The translations under genes and the position numbers were made by a program. From contig NZ_VFUZ01000011.1 of assembly GCF_006658505.1 (NCBI RefSeq), forward strand, positions 117,468 through 181,467: DNA of 64,000 nucleotides. The letters run 5' to 3'. This document shows positions 9,188 through 19,419 of this stretch, piece by piece (within the stretch, counting starts at the first letter, position 1; every line of letters begins with the position of its first letter). The stretch comes from Mesorhizobium sp. B2-4-15 (GTDB lineage: Bacteria; Pseudomonadota; Alphaproteobacteria; Rhizobiales; Rhizobiaceae). Below the pieces are notes generated by a model that saw only the letters and a list, made by a program, of their open reading frames with translations, made no database searches and was not told the origin of the DNA.

Positions 9188-9496
9188 ATGTACGGACTGA
9201 TCGGCAAGATGCGGGCGGCACGCGGCCAGCGCGACGAGGTCATGGATTTGCTTCGTGCAAGCACGGTCGCCCTGCCCGGCTGCCTGAGTTATATCATCGC
9301 CACCGACCCGGCCGACGCCGATGCGATCTGGGTCACCGAAGTGTGGGCGGATCAGGCAAGCCACAAGGCCTCGCTGCAGCTTCCGGAAGTCCAGGCGACC
9401 ATCGCCAAGGCCCGGCCCTTCATCGCCGGGTTCGAATTTCAGGTGGAGACCCATCCTGTCGGCGGCTTTGGGTTGGCCGACGGTAAGACGGGCTGA
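9188..9496 (+). CDS. Antibiotic biosynthesis monooxygenase (ABM)-domain protein
   Basis: A 102-residue protein with the dimeric ferredoxin-like fold of the ABM/YgiN family (MYGLIGKMRAARGQRDEVMDL, then SYIIATDPADADAIWVTEVWADQASHKASL). Members include quinol monooxygenases and heme- or aldehyde-handling enzymes that need no cofactor. GGGAGACGAAGGG lies just before ATG 9188. The exact reaction is unknown. It follows the SDR gene by 64 bases and may be in the same transcript. Confidence 0.85.
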   Translation: MYGLIGKMRAARGQRDEVMDLLRASTVALPGCLSYIIATDPADADAIWVTEVWADQASHKASLQLPEVQATIAKARPFIAGFEFQVETHPVGGFGLADGKTG

Positions 9497-9677
9497 TCCT
9501 GTCGGAAGGTTCAAGGCGAAGCGCGCAGAGCGCAGCTCCGCGCATTTGCTCTTCGTCCATTGTATTGATCTTCGACAGGGGCCCGGCATTGCTGCTGTCG
9601 GCTCGTCCCGATTATGTACTTGCAACATTGGTGGGAAAGACTAAGTTCTGTGGACTAAGTCCGCTGGGACAATCCCG

Positions 9678-9923
9678 ATGCAAACTGTGAACATTCATAA
9701 CGCGAAGACCAACTTGTCGCGTCTCGTTGACCAGGCCGCCAAAGGTGAGCCGTTTATTATCGCCAAGGCTGGCAAGCCACTGGTCAAAGTCGTGCCCATC
9801 GATCAGCAGGCTTCGGCGCAGATACGGCGGGTCGGCTTCATGGCCGGACGGTTTTCTGTCCCCGACGATTTCGACCGCATGGGCAGTGAGGAGATCGAGC
9901 AACTATTCGGCATCAAGACGTGA
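9678..9923 (+). CDS. Phd/YefM-family antitoxin
   Basis: An 81-residue antitoxin. The N-terminal Phd fold is evident (MQTVNIHNAKTNLSRLVDQA, then GEPFIIAKAGKPLVKVVPI), followed by a toxin-binding tail ending in LFGIKT. Its stop overlaps the GTG start of the PIN toxin by 4 bases. It should neutralise the toxin and repress the operon. Confidence 0.92.
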   Translation: MQTVNIHNAKTNLSRLVDQAAKGEPFIIAKAGKPLVKVVPIDQQASAQIRRVGFMAGRFSVPDDFDRMGSEEIEQLFGIKT

Positions 9924-10306
9924 AGCTGCTGCTCGACACCCATTTGCTGTTGTGGGCGGCCAGCGAACCGGACCGGCTGCCCCTTGCTGCCCTCGCCGAG
10001 ATTGAAGACCCGTCGAACGAATTGCTGTTCAGCGCTGCCAGCCTGTGGGAAGTGGCGATCAAACGAGGGCTTGGGCGAGACGACTTCACTGTGGACCCGC
10101 GCTTACTGAGGCGAGGCCTTTTCGACAACGGCTATCGTGAGTTGCCCGTCACCAGCGAGCACGCCGTTGCCGTCGATGGACTTCCGCCGATCCACAGAGA
10201 CCCCTTCGATCGAATCCTTGTAGCTCAGGCTAATATAGAAGGCATTACCTTGTTGACTACGGACAATATTGTAGCCCGCTACCCAGGCCCTATTCGAAAG
10301 CTCTGA
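9920..10306 (+). CDS. PIN-domain ribonuclease toxin
   Basis: A 128-residue PIN protein of the type paired with Phd-like antitoxins (LLLDTHLLLWAASEPDRLP, with D6 in LDTH). Further acidic residues are E43 in SLWEVAIK and the DPFDRILVAQA block near 95-105. It starts with GTG 9920 in a 4-base overlap (GTGA). This is the second toxin-antitoxin module of the window. It is a different PIN subtype from the first, so it is not a recent duplication. Confidence 0.92.
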   Translation: MKLLLDTHLLLWAASEPDRLPLAALAEIEDPSNELLFSAASLWEVAIKRGLGRDDFTVDPRLLRRGLFDNGYRELPVTSEHAVAVDGLPPIHRDPFDRILVAQANIEGITLLTTDNIVARYPGPIRKL

Positions 10307-10401
10307 CCCGGAGCCCCTAGGCAGCAAGGCTGAAGCGCGGAAACATACTCTTTTAGGTATACGGGGTTCGCATTTTTCGTGCCTCGGTCTAAGACCAGAA
10401 G

Positions 10402-11505
10402 ATGGATTCCTCGCCCGAGCAGCCAATCCCGGATCCGCCCGTCACCGAGCGCATCGCGCGTTTGCGCAAGCCTTGGCAATGGCTGATCCTCCTCGTCATC
10501 TCGACCTTGTTCGCCGGAGCCTTCGAACTCGCCGCTATGCCGGCGGCGCTGCTGATCGGGCCGATGCTGGCGGCCATCATCGCAGGGACCAATGGCGCCA
10601 CCGTGCGCGTGCCGCGCCTTTTGTTCGGTTCCGCCCAGGCAGTTGTCGGCTGCCTCGTCGCCGCCTCGATCTCGGCCGACATCTTTCCCGTCTTCTACGC
10701 CGAGTGGCCGCTGTTTCTCGGCGTGGTGATCGCCACGGTCGCGGCCTCCAGCCTGCTTGGCTGGCTGATCAGCCGTTGGCGCATCCTGCCCGGCACCACC
10801 GCCGTCTGGGGTTCCTCGCCTGGTGCCGCCACCGCCATGGTGCTGATGGCAGGCGCCTTTGGCGCCGATCAGCGGCTTGTCGCCTTCATGCAGTATCTGC
10901 GCGTCATCTTCGTGTCGATGACGGCGGCTCTCGTCGCCAAGATGTGGGTCGACACGTCGGGCGTCGAAATCCCGCCCGTCATCTGGTTTCCGCCGATCGA
11001 TCACCAGGCTTTCGCCGCCACCATCGGCATCGCGCTGGTCGGCGGGCTGGCGGGGAAGCTCTGCCGGCTGCCCTCGCCCTTTTTCCTCGGCACCTTCATC
11101 TTCGGCACCGTCATCCATCTTGGCCTTGGCGTCGGGATGCAGTTGCCGCCCTGGCTGCTGGCAATCAGCTACGCCATGGTCGGCTGGTCGATCGGGCTGA
11201 ACTTCACCAGACCGATCCTGCGCCACGCGACACGCGCGCTGCCACAGATCATCGCCTCGATCGTGGCGCTGATCGCCTTTTGCGGCGGGCTCGCCTTCGT
11301 CATCAGCCGCGTGCTTGGCATCGACCCGCTGACGGCCTATCTCGCGACGAGCCCCGGCGGCATGGACAGCGTGGCGATCATCGCCGCCGCCGCGCAGCAT
11401 GTCGACATCTCCTTCGTCATGGCGCTGCAGTCGGCGCGCTTCCTGATCGTCCTGCTTGTCGGCCCGAGCGTCGCGCGGCTGGTGGCCAGAAGCATCCGGG
11501 AATAG
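10402..11505 (+). CDS. AbrB-family (PF05145-type) polytopic membrane protein
   Basis: A 367-residue inner-membrane protein with about 9-10 hydrophobic helices and an internal duplication. LLIGPMLAAIIAG near 50 and the motif SSPGAATAMVLMAGAFGADQRLVAFMQYLRV near 135 recur in the second half as TSPGGMDSVAIIAAAAQHVDISFVMALQSARF near 312. This is the family often named AbrB or putative ammonia monooxygenase; it is not the AbrB DNA-binding regulator. The substrate is unsettled. Single gene. Confidence 0.85.
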   Translation: MDSSPEQPIPDPPVTERIARLRKPWQWLILLVISTLFAGAFELAAMPAALLIGPMLAAIIAGTNGATVRVPRLLFGSAQAVVGCLVAASISADIFPVFYAEWPLFLGVVIATVAASSLLGWLISRWRILPGTTAVWGSSPGAATAMVLMAGAFGADQRLVAFMQYLRVIFVSMTAALVAKMWVDTSGVEIPPVIWFPPIDHQAFAATIGIALVGGLAGKLCRLPSPFFLGTFIFGTVIHLGLGVGMQLPPWLLAISYAMVGWSIGLNFTRPILRHATRALPQIIASIVALIAFCGGLAFVISRVLGIDPLTAYLATSPGGMDSVAIIAAAAQHVDISFVMALQSARFLIVLLVGPSVARLVARSIRE

Positions 11506-11546
11506 GTACCTTCTCCATCGCTCTCCTGACCGAGCCGGCTTGGAGT

Positions 11547-12332
11547 TCAATCCAGCCTGTGCATCAGATCCTCATCCAGCCAGCGGCCGAAGAAATAGAC
11601 CAGCTGCTTGTGCCACCACGGCCAGTCATGGCTGACGTCGCCGCCCCAATAGTCGACCCAGGCGGGAATGGATTTGTGGCGCAGGATCTGTTCGAGCTGG
11701 CGCGTCTCCATCAGCATGCGCTCTTCCCAAGCGCCCTGCCCGCAGCAGAAGATCAGCCTGAGCGCCTTCAGCCGGGCCAGCAGCTTCGGGTCGACGATCC
11801 CGGGCAGGTAATCGAGCGGCGAGTTGTAGAAGATGTCGCCCTCCAGCGCCTTGCCGAAGAAATCGCGGGCCGAATAGACGCCCGACAGCGCGATGACGCC
11901 GCTGGCCAGTTCCGGAAAGCGGAAGACGAAGTTCGAGGAATGATAGCCGCCCATCGAACAGCCTGAAAACAGCGGCTTCAGCTTGCGCCCGCCATTGGCC
12001 TGCGCCGCCGTGGCGAGGAACTCCGGCAGTGCCTCCTCGCGCACATAGCGGAAATAGGCCTCATGGCGGCCGATGCGATGCGCCTTATCGGCATGCTTGT
12101 CGAAGAAGGATTCCGAATCGATGCCGTCGACCGTGAACAGCTGGATACGGCCGGTGTCGATGAACTCGGCCAGCGCGCCCACCCCGCCGGAATCCTCGAA
12201 CTGGTAGAACCGCCCCTGCGAGGTCGGAAACACCACCACCGGCCGGCCGGCATGGCCGTAGCGCTTGTATTCCATGTCGCGGCCGAGATTGCGAGCGAAG
12301 CCCTTGTGATAGGAAATATCCATCGGCTTCAA
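11547..12332 (-). CDS. Esterase-D-like alpha/beta hydrolase
   Basis: A 261-residue (or 258 if started at ATG 12323) alpha/beta hydrolase of the putative-esterase family. The nucleophile elbow GCSMGGYHS (near 142) and the late His in DVSHDWPWW (near 235) are visible, and the N-terminal GRPVVVFPTSQGRFYQFED segment is typical. The TTG start at 12332 overlaps the ATP-grasp gene's stop as TTGA, suggesting translational coupling. ATG 12323 is the alternative. The partner gene suggests the two enzymes act on the same ligand, which is unknown. Confidence 0.8.
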   Translation of the reverse strand: MKPMDISYHKGFARNLGRDMEYKRYGHAGRPVVVFPTSQGRFYQFEDSGGVGALAEFIDTGRIQLFTVDGIDSESFFDKHADKAHRIGRHEAYFRYVREEALPEFLATAAQANGGRKLKPLFSGCSMGGYHSSNFVFRFPELASGVIALSGVYSARDFFGKALEGDIFYNSPLDYLPGIVDPKLLARLKALRLIFCCGQGAWEERMLMETRQLEQILRHKSIPAWVDYWGGDVSHDWPWWHKQLVYFFGRWLDEDLMHRLD

Positions 12333-13495
12333 GCCTTTTCCGCGTGGATATAGGCGACCGCCTCGCGCAGCGCCACCTGATCCTTCGAGCGCATCTGGTA
12401 GGCGTAATTTCCCATGGCGCGGCTGAAAACCTCTTCTATCGGCTGATGATGGACGATCTTGTCCTTGTGGGCGGCTAGCACGTCCTCATGGCTGTGCAAA
12501 TAGTGGAGGTGCCGCTTGCGGCTGGCATAGGCGGTGAAATACTTGCCCTCATAGGGCCCGCCAGCGGCGTCCTTGACCACCATGTCGGCCCATGCCGCAT
12601 AGACATCGATATCGAACGTGTAGTTGATCGCGTCGGTCATCCAGGCGCCGGGCGGCCGCATGTTGACCTCCAGCGCGATGATCCGATCATCCCGGGTCTC
12701 GAACAGCTCTATATGGAAAAAGCGCTCGCGCACATCGAATGCCTTCAGGATCTTGCGGCCGGCTTCCTCGACCACGGGCCTGATGTGGGGAAAGCAGGTG
12801 TAGCTCATGTGTCGGTCCTTGTTGACCACCTCCATGACGCTCTGGTCGTAGCGGTGGCTGGCCGCCAGCACCACTTCGCCGTCGCGGTTGACCAGCCCGT
12901 CATAGGTCACCACCAGCCCCTCGATGAACTGCTCCATGACGAAGGTCACATCCTCGGGCTTGTCCCGGAAGAACTGGTCGAGCTCCCTGGCATTGGAGAT
13001 CTTGAAGGTGTTCGAGGCGCCGGAGCCCGAATCCGGCTTTACCACCACGGGATAGCCGACGCGGCGGATGAAGGTCATGGCCCCCGCCCTGTCGGAGCAT
13101 TTGCGCTGCGCGATGGTCTCGACGCCGCTTTTGCGGAAGAAGGCGCGCATGCGGCTCTTGCGCTTCAAATTCTTCACGAAATCGAGCTTGGTGCCATAGA
13201 TGTTGAAATCGGTGCGGATGTTGGCTTCCAGCTCCAGCCAATGCTCGTTGAGCGATTCGAACCGGTCGATGCGGCCCCATTTGTGGATGAAATGCCCCAT
13301 CGCCCGGAACACCGGATCGTAGTCCTCCATGTCGGGGAGGCGATAATATTCCGAAAGGGCCGCTTTGAGCTTGCGGTCAAGCGCGTCATAGGGCGCGTCG
13401 CCAATGCCGAGCACCGTGGCGCCGGCCTTCTTCAGCCGGTCGCAGAAATCGGCGCCGTTGGCGGGAAAATGCGGCGAGAAGAACACGAAATTCAT
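12329..13495 (-). CDS. ATP-grasp ligase domain protein
   Basis: A 388-residue protein of the ATP-grasp superfamily (carbamoyl-phosphate-synthase-like), which forms amide or related bonds through an acyl-phosphate. The glycine-rich ATP loop (YPVVVKPDSGSGASNTF, about 152-168), the ATP-binding VMEQFIEG segment (near 190) and the metal-binding ALEVNMRPPG (near 290) are visible. The start is MNFVFFSPHFP at 13495, preceded by GGAGAGGGG on the coding strand; the frame is open a further 16 codons without support. It is the first gene of a coupled pair with an esterase. The substrate is unknown. Confidence 0.85.
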   Translation of the reverse strand: MNFVFFSPHFPANGADFCDRLKKAGATVLGIGDAPYDALDRKLKAALSEYYRLPDMEDYDPVFRAMGHFIHKWGRIDRFESLNEHWLELEANIRTDFNIYGTKLDFVKNLKRKSRMRAFFRKSGVETIAQRKCSDRAGAMTFIRRVGYPVVVKPDSGSGASNTFKISNARELDQFFRDKPEDVTFVMEQFIEGLVVTYDGLVNRDGEVVLAASHRYDQSVMEVVNKDRHMSYTCFPHIRPVVEEAGRKILKAFDVRERFFHIELFETRDDRIIALEVNMRPPGAWMTDAINYTFDIDVYAAWADMVVKDAAGGPYEGKYFTAYASRKRHLHYLHSHEDVLAAHKDKIVHHQPIEEVFSRAMGNYAYQMRSKDQVALREAVAYIHAEKA

Positions 13496-13651
13496 GGACA
13501 ACCCCTCTCCACGGCTGAGCACCGCAGCCCCGCCGGCGCTCAAGTCTGGCGCATTTGCGGCGCGCGGGGAAGAGCATCCGCAATAGGGATAATATGCGGC
13601 GTATGCCGGCCCCGCTTGCCTCCCACAGGCCGCTCCTGTATGAGAACCGCC

Positions 13652-13768
13652 ATGAACACGCGCGCCACCACCGCTTCTCGTCAGACCGGCTTTGCCGGCG
13701 AGACCGTGCGCGCGCTGGCCTCGACGCTGCTTCTTCTCGGCCTTATCGGCGATCGCCGGGTTCGCTGA
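13652..13768 (+). CDS. Probable leucine leader peptide of leuA (38 residues)
   Basis: A short frame begins at ATG 13652 and carries LASTLLLLGLIGDRR near its end, with four Leu codons in a row (CTG CTT CTT CTC) and another after one Gly. It stops at TGA 13766-13768, 154 bases before leuA. A Leu-rich leader in front of 2-isopropylmalate synthase is the classical arrangement for attenuation by charged tRNA-Leu. What I see is the codon run and its position; the regulatory role is inference. Confidence 0.65.
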   Translation: MNTRATTASRQTGFAGETVRALASTLLLLGLIGDRRVR

Positions 13769-13811
13769 AGGAGCGCCCGGCGGTCGAACCGTCGCGCAAG
13801 CGCATGCTCCT
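13752..13811 (+). promoter_or_regulatory. Mutually exclusive RNA hairpins after the leucine leader peptide
   Basis: Two pairings compete. ATCGCCGGG (13752-13760) pairs with CCCGGCGGT (13777-13785) and includes the last leader codons. AGGAGC (13769-13774), which sits in the loop of that hairpin, pairs with GCTCCT (13806-13811). Switching between them by a ribosome stalled at the Leu run would give attenuation. There is no long T tract after the second stem, so the end point could be a rho- or translation-linked mechanism. Confidence 0.4.
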
Positions 13812-13814
13812 TAG

Positions 13815-15698
<1,884 letters not shown>

Positions 15699-15714
15699 CG
15701 TCCGCCGATGATCG

Positions 15715-15754
15715 GCACGAGAGGCCGCACCGGCCTCTCGTGTCGGCATTTTTT
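15715..15754 (+). terminator. Rho-independent terminator of leuA
   Basis: A 13-bp hairpin (15715-15727 with 15731-15743, core CGAGAGGCCG/CGGCCTCTCG, loop CAC) is followed after a short gap by six T (15749-15754), 17 bases after the leuA stop. Confidence 0.92.
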
Positions 15755-15941
15755 CGAGCCCGAACAAGGCCTTGGCCGCGCCTCGCGACCGTTATTCCGT
15801 AGCCAGCGGCGGCCCCGGCCATTAACCACCGGAAAATTATCCCGTTAGGTACGCGATCGCATAATGGGTGCATACTTGTGTGGCGATGCGGGCACTATAT
15901 GATCGTGGCTTAACCTGTGCCGACTTCGAAAGGATCGACAC

Positions 15942-17717
15942 TTGCAGCATGCCACGCCTGCCGCCCCCGCAGTGCGCGAGACATTAGAGCGACTGCTTGC
16001 CAGCGAAACGTTCGGAAGGTCCGAGCGTGCGCGCAAATTGCTCCGTTATCTTGTCGAACGCGAACAGGCCGGCGAGGCCGACAGGCTCAAGGGCTTTTCC
16101 ATTGCCATGGATGTCTTCGGCAAGGACGGCGATTTCGATCCGTCGACCGACGCCGTCGTGCGGGTGCAGGCTGGCAGGCTGCGCGAGTTGCTGCAGCAGT
16201 ATTTCGCCAATGAAGGCATCGCCGAGCCCGTCCGCATCGCCATCCCGCGCGGCGGCTACGTCCCCGCTTATGAGCTCAACGCGATCCGTCTGCCGGAAAC
16301 GGCGAAACCCGCCGGGCGGCCGGACGCGGCAACGGCACCGGCCGAGCACTCCGGCGCTGCCGGCGATGCCATTGCGGCCGCTGCATTGCTGGCACCGGCT
16401 GCCGCATCGGCGCCCTCGGTGGCGCGCCACCTCAGGTTCTTCTGGATGGCGATCGCCCTGGTCATCGCCATGCTCGGTGTTCTGATCCTGCGTCAGGGCG
16501 GCGGCGTCCTGCTGGCGGGCGGCGAGATCCCGGCTACGTTCGAGGCCGCCGGCCTGACCAGCAGCATCGCGCCGCCCTCCACGCGTGAGGCCTTGCCGCT
16601 CGTCTATATCGCCGTCAAGGCCGATGGCCCTGACGCCAGCCGTGTCGCCGCCTCGCTGCGCGCCGGCCTGAGCGGCTTCGACACGATCGACTTCATCGGT
16701 CGCGACACCATCGACGAGACTGATCCGGTCGCCAGCGCGACGAGCTTCATCTTCGACATCCTGCCTGGACCGGACGCGGGCGATATCACCATCGAACTGC
16801 AGAGCGTGGCGACCGGACGGGTGCTTATGTCGCGCAACCTGGAGGCCACCGACAGCGCGCCATCCGCCATCGAGGACCGTATCGCCGGCATCCTGAGTTC
16901 GGCGCTGCCCGCGTCTGGCACGATCTACAGCTATATCGAGCAGAGCGGCATTCAGACCGCGCTGACGCAGTGCCTGCTGCTCAACGACAAATATTATCTC
17001 GACCAGAACGCCCAGACTCACGAGGCCGCCTATCGCTGCCTCGAAACCCTTGCCGAGAATGGCGCCAAATCACCGCTGGTCTATTCGGAGCTCGCCTCGC
17101 TGCACCTGGAAGCAGTGAACGACCACTACGCCTATCCGCCGGATGCGACGGTCGAGAAGGCGATGACATTCGCCCATCGCGCCGTGCAGATGGGACCGAC
17201 CAGCCCCTATGCGCATCGCTCCTACGGCTACATCAATTCGCGTCTTGGCAACGCCGACGAAGCGCTGCGCTGGATGCGCAAGGCCTATGACCTCAACCCC
17301 TACGATCTCGCCATGGCCGCCGCTTATGGCTACGGCCTGATTTTCGCCGGGCGATACACCGAGGGCACGCCGATCCTGGCCCATGCGGTCGACGCATCAA
17401 GCGGTCATCCGACATGGTGGGACTTCGGACTTTTCGCCGGCGAACTCATGCTTGGCGACACGAACAAGGCCGCGATCGCCAGCTCCTCGCTGAGAACAAC
17501 CGCAACGAAATCACACTATCTCGCCGCCCGCCTGATCGGCGCCAGGATCGCCGGTCAGGACAAACTGGCGCACAAGCTGCTCGATGAGTTGACCGTCAAA
17601 TTCCCGAAATTCGCCGCCAATCCACGCGCGACCTTCATCGACCGAAAATACCCGGCCGATCTGATCGAGCGGCTGGTTGGCGCTTTGCGCGCGGCCGGGC
17701 TCGGCAATGCGAGCTAG
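15942..17717 (+). CDS. Membrane-anchored TPR protein with N-terminal regulatory-type domain
   Basis: A 591-residue protein. Residues about 10-100 form a domain with the pattern RSERARKLLRYLVE, LKGFSIAMDVFGKDGDFDP, VVRVQAGRLRELL and IPRGGYVPAYE. This domain is common at the N-terminus of TolB/TPR-type adenylate-cyclase-annotated proteins and is of unknown function. One membrane helix follows (about 167-186), then an extracytoplasmic region with TPR-like helices (about 340-560, e.g. AYRCLETLAENG and AHRSYGYINSRLGNADEALRW). I place the start at TTG 15942, 8 bases after AGGA. The layout suggests a cytoplasmic domain coupled to a periplasmic scaffold. No cyclase domain is visible. Confidence 0.7.
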   Translation: MQHATPAAPAVRETLERLLASETFGRSERARKLLRYLVEREQAGEADRLKGFSIAMDVFGKDGDFDPSTDAVVRVQAGRLRELLQQYFANEGIAEPVRIAIPRGGYVPAYELNAIRLPETAKPAGRPDAATAPAEHSGAAGDAIAAAALLAPAAASAPSVARHLRFFWMAIALVIAMLGVLILRQGGGVLLAGGEIPATFEAAGLTSSIAPPSTREALPLVYIAVKADGPDASRVAASLRAGLSGFDTIDFIGRDTIDETDPVASATSFIFDILPGPDAGDITIELQSVATGRVLMSRNLEATDSAPSAIEDRIAGILSSALPASGTIYSYIEQSGIQTALTQCLLLNDKYYLDQNAQTHEAAYRCLETLAENGAKSPLVYSELASLHLEAVNDHYAYPPDATVEKAMTFAHRAVQMGPTSPYAHRSYGYINSRLGNADEALRWMRKAYDLNPYDLAMAAAYGYGLIFAGRYTEGTPILAHAVDASSGHPTWWDFGLFAGELMLGDTNKAAIASSSLRTTATKSHYLAARLIGARIAGQDKLAHKLLDELTVKFPKFAANPRATFIDRKYPADLIERLVGALRAAGLGNAS

Positions 17718-17890
17718 CATGTCGCGTCGAGGGGCCGACGGGTGGGATAGCGACATGTGGGGACAAGAACTCAAAAAGGCCGGCCTGCTGTCGACAGCTC
17801 CCGCCAATCGCGAAAATTTTACTGGCCATCGCGCTGGACAAGGAGCAATCCAGCCGCATTCCCAACGCCCGCAATAAAGCTTTCAGATTC

Positions 17891-18694
17891 ATGGTCGCAT
17901 CGCTTCATGCCGCCGAACAGGGTGTTGGCTCGAAGGCCATCGTCCTGCTGCATGGTTTCGGCGGCTGCCACGATGTCTGGCGCGAGGTGATCTCGTTGCT
18001 TGCGCCTCCCGCGCGCACGCTTGCCTATGATTTGCCGGGCCACGGGCTCTCGCTCGATTTCCCGGGTGCCGGCCCGGCCAAAGTGGCGGCAAGGGCCATT
18101 CTGGCCGATCTCTCCGCACGGGCACTGAAGCGCGTTCATCTGGTCGGCCACTCGATGGGCGGCGCGGTGGCGGCGCTGATGGCGCTGGCAGAGCCGGAAA
18201 AGGTGGCCTCGCTGACACTTCTGGCGCCCGGCGGCTTCGGCCCCGAGATCAACGGCCCGCTGTTGCGCCGCTTTGCCGCCGCAAAGGACCTGTCCGAGAT
18301 CCGGGCGTGCCTCGCCGCCATGTCGGGTCCACTGACCCGGCCATTCGATCACACCATCGACGTCCTCCGCGACATGCGCGGGCGACCTGGCCAGTTGCGG
18401 AAACTCGTCGAGATCGCTGCCGCCATGACAAGGGACGACCGGCAGGGTGTCATCCCGCGTGACCAGCTGGACAGGCTGACCATGCCGGTCATGGTGGCGT
18501 GGGGAAGTGACGACGCGGTGCTGCCCATTGCCCAGTCGGATGACCTGCCGGCGCACTTTCATGTGCATCACGTGCTGGAGGCCGGCCATATGCTGATCGA
18601 GGAAGCGCCTGATCTGGTTGCAAGCATCATTCGGCGCAATACGAGCCGCCGCGCCAGGCCGCCGCGCCCGAAACTCATCGCCGCGACCGGTTGA
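17891..18694 (+). CDS. Alpha/beta-fold hydrolase
   Basis: A 267-residue alpha/beta hydrolase of the MhpC/esterase type. The oxyanion HG motif (VLLHGFGGCHDVW), nucleophile elbow GHSMGG (near 96), acid (GSDDAVLP, near 205) and catalytic His (LEAGHMLIEEAPD, near 232) are all present in order. It resembles the acetoin-dehydrogenase-E2-like free hydrolases, but there is no lipoyl domain or dehydrogenase neighbour. The substrate is unknown. Confidence 0.85.
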   Translation: MVASLHAAEQGVGSKAIVLLHGFGGCHDVWREVISLLAPPARTLAYDLPGHGLSLDFPGAGPAKVAARAILADLSARALKRVHLVGHSMGGAVAALMALAEPEKVASLTLLAPGGFGPEINGPLLRRFAAAKDLSEIRACLAAMSGPLTRPFDHTIDVLRDMRGRPGQLRKLVEIAAAMTRDDRQGVIPRDQLDRLTMPVMVAWGSDDAVLPIAQSDDLPAHFHVHHVLEAGHMLIEEAPDLVASIIRRNTSRRARPPRPKLIAATG

Positions 18695-18767
18695 CTTTTT
18701 CGCATCCGGCATCCGCTGGGCGCCCCGATCCCTGTGATCTCGCCAGTGCATTTTGCCGGCGTCTGTG

Positions 18768-18782
18768 TTAACTCGCTGTTAA
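18768..18782 (+). promoter_or_regulatory. Perfect CtrA binding box TTAA-N7-TTAA
   Basis: TTAA (18768-18771), seven bases, TTAA (18779-18782), 22 bases before the ATG of the next gene. This is the full consensus of the cell-cycle regulator CtrA known from Caulobacter and rhizobia, and ctrA itself lies at 29.9-30.6 kb. Confidence 0.7.
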
Positions 18783-18804
18783 CCAACCCGCGAGGCAGAC
18801 GCCG

Positions 18805-19419
18805 ATGAAGGACGCAGGCGAAAAGATCGATCCGTCAGGGAAACTCTCCGATGCCATCCGTGATGTGAAGAATGCCTTCGCCGATCGCGACGATGTCGTC
18901 GTCGACATGCGCGAGGCGCATCGCATGCGCCTCGATCTGCTGGCCGCCGAACTCGCGCCCGTCTTCGCCGATGTTCCGGCCGACATGGACAATTTCGACT
19001 TCGTCGTTTCCTCCGGACTGCAGTCGCGCCTGTGGATCGACGCCGTCAGCCATGTCGCCATGGGGCGCGACCGCCGAACCTACCGCTTCCTCAAGGACAC
19101 CCGCATCGGCCGCGTGGTGCTGGCTGAATCGACCGAGATGAAGCCGGTTGCCGATTCCGTCACACGCTACGTCGCCGAGCGCATCGTCGAACGCCAGAGG
19201 ATGATGGAAGGCGGGGTCGAACCGGCCGTGGCCGGCATCCGGCGGGCCGAGGTGGCGGAAGCCGAGCCGCCGCTGCGATCGCCGCAACACGGCAAGGGCT
19301 GGTCGGCCTTCCTTTCTGGCGTTGGCCTGATCGCCGCCGGCGCCCTGGTCGGCCTGGCTGTGTCGATCGCCCTGTTCTGGGACCGCCTCGTGGCGATGGG
19401 GCTCAGCCTGCGGCGGTAG
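18805..19419 (+). CDS. Conserved-type protein with C-terminal membrane anchor, probable CtrA target
   Basis: A 204-residue protein of unknown function. The N-terminal 160 residues are soluble and charged (DNFDFVVSSGLQSRLWIDAVSHVAMGRDRRTYRFLKDT). A single hydrophobic helix follows near the C-terminus (about 172-195, GVGLIAAGALVGLAVSIALFW), so it is probably tail-anchored with the bulk in the cytoplasm. A perfect CtrA box stands 22 bases before the start, suggesting cell-cycle control. Its 3' end overlaps the convergent phosphoesterase gene by 17 bases. Confidence 0.75.
   Translation: MKDAGEKIDPSGKLSDAIRDVKNAFADRDDVVVDMREAHRMRLDLLAAELAPVFADVPADMDNFDFVVSSGLQSRLWIDAVSHVAMGRDRRTYRFLKDTRIGRVVLAESTEMKPVADSVTRYVAERIVERQRMMEGGVEPAVAGIRRAEVAEAEPPLRSPQHGKGWSAFLSGVGLIAAGALVGLAVSIALFWDRLVAMGLSLRR

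Noticed and set aside
12488..13651. Long plus-strand frame across the ATP-grasp gene
   Set aside because: It is antisense to a clear ATP-grasp gene. Only its last 38 codons, beyond the end of that gene, are kept as the probable leucine leader peptide.
13747..13758. Perfect 12-bp palindrome CGGCGATCGCCG as a regulator site
   Set aside because: It lies in the coding part of the leucine leader and is better explained as part of the hairpin system. No second site supports an operator.
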